A stretch of 64,000 nt of DNA from NCBI GenBank assembly GCA_963978545.1, contig OZ021722.1, forward strand, positions 8,895,401 through 8,959,400, written 5' to 3'. Origin of the DNA: Linyphia triangularis (taxonomy: Eukaryota > Arthropoda > Arachnida > Araneae > Linyphiidae). The position numbers and the translations under genes are program-made. Each line of letters opens with the position of its first letter. Positions within the stretch are counted from its first letter, which is position 1. The notes beneath the pieces were generated by a model. The model was not told the DNA's origin and did not search any database. It saw nothing but the letters and a program-made list of their open reading frames with translations. Below are positions 51,911 to 63,170 of the stretch, one piece after another.

Positions 51911-52252
51911 CATCGATAGAAATAAACAACTGAGTAGACTGCTCCGATGCCAATGCTAGGGAAAAAACGCGCCGGTGGTTGATGATGATGATGGGTGGAC
52001 GAGTAACCAATCACAGTTCACTTTTATAGTTGGGTGGGAATGCCAGAAACCTTGTAAAGTGCTAGAGTACATTTTTTTTGTTGTACATTATGACTAATTA
52101 AGGTCTACTATTGACATTTCTGCTGTGTACAACGCAAGAATTTATTTTCAATCTTCGGCTCTCCGTATTTTTTTTTTGTCCACCCAACAATCTGCAACGG
52201 CTTCATTTTCCTCGCGTTAAGCAGTCTATCCAGTTGTTTATCTATATCGATG
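51911..52252 (+). mobile_element. Family C element, copy 2 (intron 2)
   Basis: Terminal repeats catcgatag...gactgct and aagcagtctatccagttg...atcgatg. Perfect 8-bp target duplication gtggattt at 51903-51910 and 52253-52260. Non-coding. Confidence 0.88.
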
Positions 52253-52628
52253 GTGGATTTAAAATTCTTCATACAAAGCAATAGTTTCGAATTTGTCCTT
52301 TTTAAAAAGATCGTATATGAGGTATCCAAATATATTTTTGGAGAAACTATCCCTAGAGTGAAGTTCCTAAGAAGGTCCAAAAAAATCATTTTCTGTTATA
52401 GCGGTATCGAAAGCTCATTATGTCAATTGTATTTCATGAAAATAATGACGTAGCAATGCTAATCATGGAGGTCAAATGGATTAGATTGGAGTCCCCTAGT
52501 CTGCCTTTATAAAGCTTATGAATAAGTTTTATTTTGTTCCTAGTTTCACCGTGCCTTAAGGTTCACTTCTTCTTCACACTGTATTTCGAACACATTGCTC
52601 TTTCTCAATAATATCAATGATAAATATC

Positions 52629-53267
52629 CAGGCCATGATCACCGCCTAGGCCCTGAAGGCCTGGGCCTGGGGCCCATGATTTTAGGGGGCCCCGAAATTG
52701 GCTGCAAACCCTTTGTTTCACAAAAGCTATGTGAATATATTTTATAATTTGTATAAAATAAATTTTACATAAAAATAATTTTGTATTGATCTTGAACCGT
52801 CTTTAGTATCCCAGAGAAATAAACCAAACCATAATTTAAAAGCGTAAAAGGCAAGCTTTCTTGAAAGATAAGAAAAAACTTGACGAATTTATTGCGAGAT
52901 CAGAAAATGTCGACTCTGAAGTAGTGCAGATATTGTTGTCACGGATATTACTACTCATTGTGATCGTAAAATGCAATGCTATACAAAACAAAATACTTTC
53001 TCTTTTAATTTATAAATGTAATTGTTTGATTATTTCTAAAAAAAAAAAAAAAAAAAATTACTTTTAGAAAACCAATATTATCATTTTGCATTGATTTTGA
53101 ACCGTCTTTAGTATCCCAGAGAAATAAACCAAACCATTTTTTCTACATTTAAGGTTAATTCATTTGACTTTGTGTTAAGCCCATTTCCAATAAATCTCGC
53201 GTTTGAAAAAGGGACCCCAGAAATAGTGTCCGGGTGTTGAGCTTCAACTTGTCACGGTCAGGTCCTG
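52629..53267 (+). mobile_element. hAT-like MITE (family F), copy 2 (intron 2)
   Basis: Starts CAGGCC and ends GGTCCTG, with perfect 8-bp target duplication taaatatc (52621-52628 and 53268-53275). A block of about 50 bp (gaaccgtctttagtatcccag...) occurs twice, near 52793 and 53099; copy 1 has it once. It ends 84 bp before receptor exon 3. Confidence 0.88.
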
Positions 53268-53351
53268 TAAATATCACAATCAAAGCTTTGTGATACGTAT
53301 GAACGAGCAACGTCTGTGTGTGTTTATTGTCATAGAAATATTTTCTTTTAG

Positions 53352-53684
53352 GGTGCCAGTCAGTGCGGGCCTGCCATCCCTAAAGGCCTGGTGGCTCTGA
53401 GCCACTCGCTTCTCATCACCACCAGCAACTACATCGTCCCCCTAGGAGTGATGACCTTCTGCTACTGGCGGATCTTTCGCGAGATTCACGTGCACATGCG
53501 AAGAATCCGGAAAACGTCCAACATTGATCTGGAGAACTCAGTGGCACAACAGAAGAAGGTGGCCACTACCCTGTTCCTAGTGCTGGCGTGCTTCTTGCTG
53601 TGCTGGACACCTTTTGTGCTGTACTCCAATGCAGCAGCACTCATCAAGGATAAGAGTAGGATACCTCCAATACTCAACCCGCTG
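53352..53684 (+). CDS. Orphan class A GPCR, coding exon 3 (ECL2, TM5, ICL3, TM6)
   Basis: Third coding exon, 333 nt, exactly 111 codons (residues 196-306), phase 0 at both ends, with acceptor ttcttttag and donor CTG|gtgagt. It contains Cys200 of ECL2 (expected to pair with Cys124), TM5 with Pro225 (5.50) and Tyr233 (5.58), a short basic third intracellular loop, and TM6 with Phe276 (6.44) and CWTP (Cys279, Trp280, Thr281, Pro282 = 6.50). Position 6.30 is Gln262, so the acidic residue that normally holds Arg 3.50 is also missing. The loop between TM5 and TM6 is only about 25 residues, short for a biogenic-amine receptor. A hAT-like element ends 84 bp upstream of this exon. Confidence 0.95.
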
Positions 53685-54453
53685 GTGAGTAAGGGGATTT
53701 CGGAATCGGGATCTTATTTTGCAGGAAGTGGGAAAAAAATATGAACATAAAATTCAGGCGAAATGGTGGCGTAATTCATGATGGCTGTAATGAATCTTCA
53801 GTGGGATCAGAAATCTACCACCTAGAATTTATGTCGTGGAAAGTTTCACTCTAGGAGTGGATTTCGTCAGAACGGACAATTACCGCATTTATTATTATTT
53901 TTTTTATTCAATTCTAAATGTTTCGAAAAGGCCATAAACATAAAATTTTTTGCTCAATGCGCTTTTTCTTTAATTTGCGATCAAAATTACCTTGTTAGAG
54001 ATTGGCGAGAAAACGACCGATTTCGTTGGCATTGAATGTGACGTCACGACTTCGCAAACATCTTGGCTTGAAATGTAGATTTGAAAGTTTCTCGCAAATC
54101 ACGCCAACCTGTACGGAATGTGGCAATGGTCTACCAACGTTAACTTTTTTTTAACGCCACCTATTTGGCAGAAACCTCACGATAACCATAGAAACGATAG
54201 GGTTCTCTTTACGTCACGAATTTTGTTGACTGTTTTGATCGGACAGGTTTTGATTCGGTTTTGGGACATTTTCTTTTCTTAATAGTTAAATAACTGATTT
54301 TTTAAAGAACTTTTGTTTAAATATTTGGAAGCAGAAAGAAATTCTTCATAAATATAAACTAATTTCACTCGTTTTTAAAAAATGCGGGAATTGTCGATTA
54401 TGTGTAGTCTGCTTCTGGCCAGTTGGAACGACTTTTTTCTACTCTCAGCCTCT
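53685..54453. other. Receptor intron 3, 5' part with a CRE-like palindrome
   Basis: The reading frame of exon 3 continues for 19 codons to a stop at 53742-53744, so retention of this intron would truncate the receptor before TM7. tgacgtca at 54039-54046. Otherwise unclassified. Confidence 0.4.
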
Positions 54454-54461
54454 GGTAGGAC

Positions 54462-54786
54462 CATCGATATAAATAAACAACTGGATAGACTGCTTAATGC
54501 TGTGAAAATGAAGCCGTTGCCAGATGCCGTTGGTCTGATAAAAAATACGGATTGAAAATAAAATTTTGGGTTGTACACAGCAGAAATGTCAATAGTAGAC
54601 CTTAATTAGTAATAATGTGCAAAAAAATATATACTCTAGCATTTTACAAAGTTTTTCGCATTCTCAGCCAAGTATAAAAGTGAACTGTAATTGGTTAATC
54701 TTCCCACCAGCTTCGCAATCCCCGGCGCGTTTTTCTCTTTTCATTGACAATGAAGCAGTCTATCCAGTTGTTTATCTATATCGATG
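54462..54786 (-). mobile_element. Family C element, copy 4 (intron 3)
   Basis: Complete, with perfect 8-bp target duplication ggtaggac (54454-54461 and 54787-54794). Same terminal repeats as copy 2, reverse orientation. Confidence 0.9.
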
Positions 54787-54800
54787 GGTAGGACCTCTTT

Positions 54801-55426
54801 TTAAGAGGAAATCCTACTAAAGATAATTTTCTATACTCACTATGCTTCTATCCCAGTGCATTTAGAAACTAATTTGTATAAAACTTTGACATTTGATGAG
54901 TAAGTACGAAAACGATCACTCAATAAAATGACACAAGTTACAAACTCGGAAATAACGTCTAACATATTTTTTTTTTTTAAGCCTGAAATCCTTACGTCAA
55001 TGCATTTGCAGTGGCTCCACCTGGTTTTGTCTCTTGCTATTTTAATTTAAATTTATAATTAGATAGACATTAAATGAAAACAATTTATGTCATTTCATTA
55101 AGTGATCTTTTTCGTACCTTACTCACCAAATTTAAATGTTTTGTAGAAAGTAGTTTCTAAATGCACTGGGTTAAAAGATTGTAACATAGCGAGTATAGGG
55201 ATTAATCCTTACTAGGTTGGTTGGTTGGTTGTATTCAGATTATCTGGCGCCGTCAGCAACACGAGGGCTATAATGCGCCGAAACATTTCGTCATTAGACA
55301 AGCCAATATACATTTACAAACACCCATGCCAACACGGGACTCGAACCCGCAACCTCGCGGTCTAGAAGCCAGCACGCTAACCACTATACCGTTTGGTCGG
55401 CAATCCTTACTAGGACTCCCTTTTAG
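54801..55426. mobile_element. TTAA-type element (family B), copy 5, carrying a SINE (intron 3)
   Basis: Starts TTAAGAGGAA at 54801, and its right terminus is split by SINE copy 5, resuming after 55402. It starts 6 bp beyond the target duplication of family C copy 4. Confidence 0.72.
55217..55401 (-). mobile_element. tRNA-derived SINE, copy 5 (intron 3)
   Basis: Full-length copy inserted into the right terminal repeat of a TTAA-type element. The target duplication aatccttactagg is perfect (55204-55216 and 55402-55414), showing a recent retrotransposition. Confidence 0.9.
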
Positions 55427-56259
55427 TAAGATGAGAAACGAGTTTAAGTTACGTTAACATATGAACTTGTAGGTCCGGGAAGGGCGCCAACTGTTATAGC
55501 ACCCTAAGCAAAAAATAAAACATCATAACTAAGCAAAGCAGTAGACTAAAGTCAAAGCTCACCAGTTGGTATTTTTCATTATAGTTGTTCATGCCAAAAA
55601 TCATTCTCGATTAGGGGACATAAGCATTACGTGACAGTTCTTATGATGGAATTGCTCAAATAACCTTATAGTAAAACTGTAATCACTGAATAGCTTGATA
55701 AATGCAATAAAAGTGTGATCTTGTGTTAGTCACTTTCCGCCGATGGCAATTTCAAACGCATAAGTTGACCAACCCCTCTATTTGCATTTTTTTTTCTGGA
55801 AATATATACAAAAATAGTGAAAGCGATTAATGTATTTTTTGGGCTGCTCTTCGACACATTCGTTGGTGTCGCTACAAAGTTTACCCCCCAAAAAGTTTAG
55901 CCAAAGTTTAAAAAAAAAAAGACAACCCTACGACTTTGTATACAACTTGCATTTTTAATCTCACCCGGATCAAAAACTTTAACAAAGCCATTTTCATCAA
56001 ACTCAAATTATACAATGATGCTTACCATTCTTGCAGTGGTACAGAGCTTGATTTTAGGTTTACAAAATCTACTTGCTAACTGATCTTTAAACATCTATAA
56101 AAGGCGCGCTTTTTCAACTAATGTTCGTTTCTTATTCTTTACTGATATTTCTTAACACTAAATCAATAGGAGTTATGGTGATTAGCCCATTGATGATTTT
56201 CCCTCGAACAAAATGTACAAATCTTTTTCTGTCCTTAAACCGCGCTCCTTTCGTTTAGG

Positions 56260-56433
56260 TTGGTTGGTTGTTTTCAGATTATCTTGCGCCGTCAGCAACA
56301 CGAGGGCTAAAATGCCCCGAGACATTCGTCATTAGACAAGCCAACATACATTTACAAACACCCATGCCTAACACGAACCCGCAACCTCGCGGTCTACAAG
56401 CTAGCACGCTAAACACTATGCCGTTTGGTCGGC
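56260..56433 (-). mobile_element. tRNA-derived SINE, copy 6 (left half of a dimer)
   Basis: Near full length, B-box region partly deleted. Together with copy 7 and the 45-bp linker between them it is flanked by the duplication tttcgtttagg (56249-56259, and again just right of copy 7 near 56660-56670). Confidence 0.85.
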
Positions 56434-56476
56434 GGTACATTTTGAAAAGTCCGGGATTAGTTAGCACTTATAATTG

Positions 56477-56659
56477 ATTGGTTGGTTGTTTTCAGATTAT
56501 CTGGCGCCGTCAGCAACACGAGGGCTATAATGCGCCGAAACATTCGTCCTTAGACAAGCCAACATACATTTACAAACACCCATGCCTAACACGGAACTCG
56601 GAACCCGCAACCTCGCGGTCGAGAAGTTAGCACGCTAACCACTATACCGTTTGGTCGGC
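56477..56659 (-). mobile_element. tRNA-derived SINE, copy 7 (right half of a dimer)
   Basis: Full-length copy with intact tRNA-like head. The linker separating it from copy 6 matches the genomic flank to the right of copy 8. Confidence 0.85.
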
Positions 56660-57148
56660 TTTCGTTTAGGTGGAACTTGAGACAATCGGTTCTTGCACCA
56701 TTAAATTCTAATTACCTAATTTTTCAGAGCAGAGTTTTCCGAAAGTCAAGCGCTTCCCTAATAGGCAAAAGATCGCAGGTTCAACCCAGTGATTGACATT
56801 TTGTTAATTTCACTTATGCCAGAACGGGGCATGGTTTGCACCCTGTCTATTACGTGCCATGGAAATAATTTCTTCATCATTTACTTTTTTTTTTGGAGAA
56901 ACATAATCAACAGCTAGAGGCAGGGGCGCAAAGGGTTTTTAGACTCAGAGCCCTGTCTCTGTACTGCAAACTATAGGGTGGAAAAGGTCCCAGACTATTT
57001 GCAAAATAAGAGTTTGGAATCATTCGAAATTACGTTTATAAATCTGAAAAGCAAAGTCTCTTTTACGATGCCCACTCTGTATAGCCGGCGATAAAAATAG
57101 CCAGTAATGATGCGTATAGCTTCGTAAAATACCCTACTACATTTTATT

Positions 57149-57327
57149 GGTTGGTTGTTTTCAGATTATCTGGTGCCGTCAACAACACGAGGGCTTTAAT
57201 GCGTCGAAACATTCGTCATTCGACAAGCCAACATACATTTACAAACACCCGTGCCTTACACGGGACTCGAACCCGCAACCTCGTGGTCTAGAAGCTAGCA
57301 CGCTAAACACTATACCGTTTGGTCGGC
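57149..57327 (-). mobile_element. tRNA-derived SINE, copy 8 (intron 3)
   Basis: Full length, with target duplication tacattttattg on both sides (around 57139-57150 and 57330-57341). Confidence 0.88.
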
Positions 57328-58505
57328 GGTACATTTTATTGAGAAGTCCGAGATTAGTTAGCACATATAATTGAAAGTTGTGTATCTATCATGTATACAG
57401 TATACTAATATTCTGGAAATAGTTGGTCCCAATGAATTTCTGGTGTAAGAGCTACACAAAGGATCAAATTAAAAAAAAAAAAAAACTCAGTGGGCTTTGC
57501 CTGCCTGGAGGTCTTTTAAGGGAAAACTGCCCCGCATTTGCGTATCGATTGGGAGAAAGCCCAGAAAAAACACACCTACCGGTCAAACCAGGCTATAAGT
57601 GCATGCGAATAGAGGGTTAAAAGTTAAGGAATGCTTTGTTTTCATCATGAAACAAATGTAACCAACCGCCGATGTAACCAATTTTGTATATTTTTACAAA
57701 ATATTAATACCAAAAAAACATATTTTTTTGTTTGTTTGAACAGATCTTATGTTTCATGACGTTGTGGTTTATTTTCCTAACAAATTAAAATCTTAAGTTA
57801 ATCAGTCAAACCAAAATTGAAGCTTCAACCATTTGATGTTGTATATTAATAGATTCTCATACCTTGGTTCTAGAATTCTAGTTGAAGAAAGTTGAAAAAT
57901 GGTGCATGGCAATGTAACTTTGTACCAGAATTTTTTTTAACTGAAATAAACAGACCTGGAAAACTCGTTTAATCTACACACACTTTTTCAGATGTGAAGT
58001 AAAATATCAACTTTCATAACTTACCCCTTCTTACGGCAATTCGGAAGCTAAGTTTTCATGCAATCGTCTTTTTTTTACAAGTACATCAAACAAACAACTG
58101 TTCAGCATCAACACATTTCAGTCTGCAAGGTACAGCAAAGTTCCGGCTGCCAATTTCTGCCATATATAAGTGCTTCTCAAAGACAATTTCATAGTTTGAA
58201 ATTCGGTCAAATAACCAAGTCTATTTCTGAGCGAGTACTTCACTCCTCAACCCCATACACCAAAAAAGAGAGCCCACCCGATGGTCGTATGGTTAGCGCT
58301 ATTTGACCTCACATGCCTTTACTTTAGAACTTGAAGAGCCACAAATTTCCGTGAGATGAGCAGAAGACTGTCGATCCCTGATTTAACGGAACATTAAATT
58401 GGTTTAAAATTGGGGGATGAAGTCTACTTTATTTGTAAACTTATCTTTTATTCGCTATAATGAATGCAGGTTATACGCTTGTCTGAATGCAAGTTTCTTT
58501 TTCAG

Positions 58506-58629
58506 GCGTACTGGTGCGGATACTTCAACTCTGCTTGCAATCCCATCATCTACGCCTTCAGGAGTCCTTCTTTCAGGAAGGGATACAAGGAGATCATGTG
58601 CGGAGCTCAATCCGCCAAACTCAGTGCAG
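58506..58629 (+). CDS. Orphan class A GPCR, coding exon 4 (TM7 and helix 8)
   Basis: Fourth coding exon, 124 nt (41 codons plus one base), residues 307-347. The acceptor is tttctttttcag and the donor GCAG|gtaaat. It encodes TM7 with Trp309 (7.40), Gly311 (7.42), Tyr312 (7.43), Asn314 (7.45) and the NPIIY motif (Asn318-Tyr322; NPxxY). Helix 8 follows (FRKGYKEI) with Cys338 as a possible palmitoylation site. The Trp 7.40/Tyr 7.43 pair and the NS..NPIIY string are typical of aminergic receptors, which contrasts with the loss of Asp 3.32 in exon 1. Upstream of the acceptor lies a 4.8-kb intron rich in SINEs. Confidence 0.94.
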
Positions 58630-58969
58630 GTAAATCATGTTCATCCATTTGGTCTAGATCAGTGTTTTCCCAAGTTCTGTCTCACTGACGGGTCGTCAAT
58701 ATAGTAATTGAGAAGTTTTGAGTCACCTTTTCAACAATTCTGAAATAAGTCACAATCGCAATAGTTTGCCCCACCAGGTTAAAGTACAACACAGCGTTAG
58801 GTCTGAATGAGCACGCAAGAGCAATTACATGCAAAAAAAAAAAGGGGGGGGGGGAAAAGAATATTTATCTAAGTAAAATTTAGTAGCCATCTGGTAGTTG
58901 AGAATTTAAGTAAACATAGAATGGACATTCATTTGGATGATCCTCGTAGACTGACATCCAGGTTCGAAG

Positions 58970-59146
58970 GCCGACCAAACGGTATAGTGGTTAGCGTGCT
59001 GGCTTCTAGACCACGAGGTTGCGGGTTCGAGTCCAGTGTAGGCATGGGTGTTTGTAAATGTATGTTGGTTTGTTAAATGACGAAATGTTTCGGCGCATTA
59101 TAGCCCTCGTGTTGCTGACGGCGCCAGATAATCTGAATACAACCAA
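58970..59146 (+). mobile_element. tRNA-derived SINE, copy 9 (intron 4)
   Basis: The only full copy with the tRNA-like head on the plus strand: gccgaccaaacggtatag, A-box-like tatagtggttagcg, exact B box ggttcgagtcc, body, and tail ccaacc. Perfect 12-bp target duplication ccaggttcgaag at 58958-58969 and 59147-59158. Confidence 0.92.
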
Positions 59147-59158
59147 CCAGGTTCGAAG

Positions 59159-62100
59159 TTACACAAAATATACATAGATGTCGCTGAGTAGAGAACAGCA
59201 AGTTATTTTATTATACACATGAAGAGTGAAGGGATATGAGATAGGAAAACAAGCAATGAATGGAATACAGCATACAGGCAAGCACAATACAAAGCAGGTG
59301 GTTTGTTAAGGGTACGCTCTCTTTGTTTAAAATGAAGATCAATCAAGTTATTACACCACTTCTTTATCACCCTCTAGTTTCGGTGAATCCCAAAAATTTA
59401 TTAAATGTTTTCCCCTTTACAAATATTTCACCAAGAAACAGAAAAATATAGTGATGTCAAGAGGAGGAAGTAGTATTGTAATTTGATAAAAAAAGTCATT
59501 AATTATTTCAATCCCTTTAGAATAGGTAACTTTTTAACAAACTTTAATGCTACCTGAACTTCGAGGGAAGGGGGAGGGGGAAGGAGTATGATCTTATTTT
59601 CCTTTCGCACTTCTTGAATAAGCCAGTAGACAGGTAAACAAAGAGGTAGTAAATAATTCGATTTGAGTAGAAAGTGATTTGAGTTCTATATTTGGGATAT
59701 ATATATGGACTAGATGTGTGCTAAATTTCATTTCAATCGTTCTACTGGTTTTAGAATTATTAAAGAGTTCAGAATGACGGACAGACTCGCATCAAGAAGT
59801 GAGAACATTTTTGATCTTGAGGTGTGGAACACATAAAAAAAAAAAAAAAAAAATCTAGAGCGATATTCGACGGCGAACATATTTTTGAAAATCAGATGCG
59901 AAAAGATTTGAGAGTCGCTGACGAAATAACGAAATGAACCCCCATGTAACATATTATCATTACCTATTTAGGATAATTGATCATAGTAGGAAAAAAAAAA
60001 AATCAAAATTCTACCAAGTTTTGAATAGACGAGTATCAAGCATGAAAACAAAATAGTTCACCTGATCGCAAAAGAACGAAGTCCGATCGGCCGTGAAAGG
60101 AACCAAAAAAGGTTAAAGTAAGGTGTGAATGACGAAGAACGAACTCATAAAGTAAAGTTGCATCGATTTAAGTTTATCAGTAACGGAAAATAATCATCCC
60201 ATTCGCCTAACAGGGTCTAGAGAATAAGAGAGCAGAAAGGTGGGAGGGGGGGGGGGGAGGGGAAGGGATGAAGCGTATTACATAACATTCACTATGTATT
60301 GGAAAAAAAGCGCTGTTTAATAAACAGTATAAAAATTTTACGAGGAAAAATATGTTGATAAAAAATTGATGCTTGAATTCCATGAAGGACAATGATAATT
60401 ATGACTTCAGTAAAATACACAGAAAAGGTAAAGGTCGATTTACACAGGCATGACCACTTTATTTTTACGATGCCTGTTGTTACATACTTTATCAGTAAGT
60501 AATGGTTCATTATTTTAGTTAAACAAGTTCCAAATACAAATTGGATAAGATTAATTCGAAGAAGATAGTTATATACATAGTTGAAACGTCTCCATCGATC
60601 TAAGCAATTATGCACACGAAGTGCAGATCACAACTTTAATTAGTATTATGAATAAGCCAGTTACACAGGTTACTAACTTTACGACAATTAATTTAATGGT
60701 TTTCTGTTAGCAGTCGATAAGTTGATCGATGAAAGCGTTCTCATAATGTAAGAAATAATCAACCTTGCGCATAAAAGCAAAGTTAGAACTGGTAACTAAG
60801 ATTTTCGTCTAGTTCGATTTGTAATCAAAAGTTTTGATTTTTTGCAGTGTAGTGTTCAGTTTTTCATATCATTTGCATTGTTAGGTTTTTCATTTTTTCT
60901 ATTTTTTTTTACATTTCAGAACTACGTTATTGGTATGAAGCCAACAGTGAACGCAGAAGATCTCTCTCTATGTCTTATCAACCGAAACTCGCGATCGAGA
61001 GACCAAGAGCAATCTCAGACGCTTGGTTCTAAAATTCTCTGAGATTTCATATTTTTTCAAACTGCCAAATATGAGCTTAAAGAAAAAACATTATACATTT
61101 TATGACAAATTGATTAGTAGGTTACGAAAATTAAAAACTGTATATACTTAATGACATAGGTAGTAGGTTTGTATATACAAAAAACCTCCACTGAACTTTA
61201 CTGAAAAGTTTACAAGAGAAAAGTTAATGTTTATTAATAAGAGATATTAACAAAATCTCAATTTTATGCAGAAAGTCTTCTTACACCACAGCTAGTTCAC
61301 GTGCAACTTGGTTAGTTGATGCTTTGTGATGCAATTACAGCAGTAAAAAGAAATGATTGCTAATTGGAGAAAATAAGTTTTTAAATAAAATCTCGATAAA
61401 TGTTTGTTCAACATACAGATGATGGATTTTCAATAATCGAAAATGTATCCTTGAGTCATCAAGCATTGTGATGAGAAGCAAGCAAACTTGTTTCTTTCAC
61501 CAGCAACAATATATCAGCGGTACATTCTAAACACGGGGTACAGGTATAGTTTGAATTTGCATATCAGCATGAAATATTACACCCTCGAAACTAATTGCAT
61601 GCTTGTGAATGCTGATTTGGTAAGAATAAAACGATATTTTCTACAGCTTTGCTTTGATTGGTCTTCGTGCGTTATTGGTGCATAAGTTGGGGATGTTTTT
61701 TTTTATTATTATAATTATTTGAAAAAATTATAAGTTGTATAATATATAAAGTGGAAGAAATTGAAAAAGTACGGCATAATATTAAATGAACAAGTTGAAT
61801 TTCTGTTCTTAAATATTTCAGAAATAATGCCTTGCTTATACACATCTAGGATGGTCCTATTTCAGTGACAAATAATTTTCCGCTATCACTACGTCCTTAG
61901 TAAGGGATGTACAATTTTATTTTTTATCAGCATGTCATATCAAGTACAATGCTAATATTGAAGTCTTTCAAAGTGCAGTTGATTTTTTCCCGAGAAGTTT
62001 AAGATTGAGTTTTGTAAGGTGAAATTTCGTTATTAATGATTTAAGTAATAATGGTATCTACCATTTGCATGTCCTACTTATACACATCTGGTTAAGAAAA

Positions 62101-62441
62101 ATCTACCACATAAAAAAAGTCACTGTTTTCTTCTCGTAAAAATTGGACTTACGTTGAAGATAGCACTTATAAACTATTATAAATCAAGCGATGAGTGAGA
62201 CTTTTTTTAAAAAAGGTAATGATTTAAAACTTTCAGTTTTTTTGTTAAGGTCAACAGTTGATGTGTTTTCTTAAAGCAATTCACATGAATGAAAATTAAT
62301 AATTTCTTTATAATGAGCTAATGAACTATTTTAATTAACTAAACGCATGTTTATTGTTGTTTTGTGGAGTAAAAGATTTTATTGAAATGTGACTGAAATA
62401 TTTTAAATTTATAATGAAATTAAAATGCGGTATTTTTTCAG
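59159..62441. other. Receptor intron 4, remainder
   Basis: Unclassified AT-rich sequence with a G run near 60247 and poly-A runs; no exon-like segment found between exons 4 and 5. Confidence 0.45.
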
Positions 62442-62510
62442 TGAACTCCATGAGTTTCCGATCGAGATCTGGGAGAGGTTCCTTAAAATCCGGATCCAAT
62501 GTCAATATAC
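62442..62510 (+). CDS. Orphan class A GPCR, coding exon 5 (cytoplasmic tail cassette)
   Basis: Fifth coding exon, 69 nt, acceptor tttttttcag-type and donor ATAC|gtaagt. It starts by completing Val348 and ends one base into Gln371, so both boundaries are phase 1. It adds 23 residues rich in Ser, Arg, Gly and Lys (residues 348-370), with several basic-directed serines that could be kinase sites. Because the exon is symmetric, skipping it would join exon 4 to exon 6 in frame, with Glu created at the junction. It was chosen because the reading frame stays open and both splice sites are strong; a transcript is needed to prove use. Confidence 0.8.
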
Positions 62511-62835
62511 GTAAGTAATTAATAATTATAAAATAATTATATAATAATAATAATATAATTAATAAATTATAGAATCATTTTTAATCAATAAATATCGCTG
62601 TACGTATGTGTGAGCAGCTTTCCAAAGTTATTGAAAAAGGCTAAGTAAACTTTTATCGTAAGGCGTCACCCGTTGACAAACATTTAATGAGGTTAAGAAA
62701 AAAAATACTTGCTTGATGCATAACCGCATAGTCCTATTGCTAAAAGCACGCCAATTATCAAATTCTAAATTTCCTGTTTCTTTAGGATCGACTTGCATAA
62801 GCGATTTATCACACAAACACTTCCTCTCTTCACAG

Positions 62836-63170
62836 AAAAAGCACAGGAGGTTAAACCAGAGATCCAAAGACAGCGCACCCTCCTGTCCCAGACCAGCTGG
62901 CGAAGCATGCCCCTCATTCCCGGCCTAGTGCGTTCCTTCTCTAAGTCTTCATCCTCCACCACCCACAGCCCCAGACACTCTTCTCAAGGGTCCACGTCCC
63001 CAACTTCAGAGGTAGGCTGTGGACTGTGCGGGTTCTGGAAACCAGGACCAGCGTCCAACGACATACCTCCTCCTCACCATCACCAGAGACAGTTGAGCAG
63101 CGACATCCAAGAAGACGCGGTCAGGAATGCTGTGATTCAGGAGGAGTCGGAGAATGAAGAGACTGTGTAA
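62836..63170 (+). CDS. Orphan class A GPCR, coding exon 6 (C-terminal tail and stop)
   Basis: Last coding exon, with acceptor cttcctctcttcacag, entered in phase 1 and ending at TAA 63168-63170. It encodes residues 371-481, the intracellular tail. The sequence is GC-rich with clear coding bias. It contains a long Ser/Thr cluster (about residues 410-437) expected for kinase and arrestin regulation, a Cys pair (CGLC), a Pro/His-rich stretch (PPPHHHQRQ) and an acidic end. The final four residues, EETV, have Glu at -2 and Val at 0, so they could fit a class III PDZ ligand, which is only a guess. The tail is about 145 residues after helix 8, long for the family. Confidence 0.9.

Noticed and set aside
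58970..59045. Candidate functional tRNA gene
   Set aside because: The tRNA-like head is part of a repeated SINE with a target duplication, and its anticodon and acceptor stems do not form a clean cloverleaf.
60292..60615. 107-codon minus-strand frame in intron 4
   Set aside because: No motif, no start or splice context.
62713..62962. Other frames over receptor exon 6
   Set aside because: Only the frame reached by the exon 5 splice phase continues the receptor tail.
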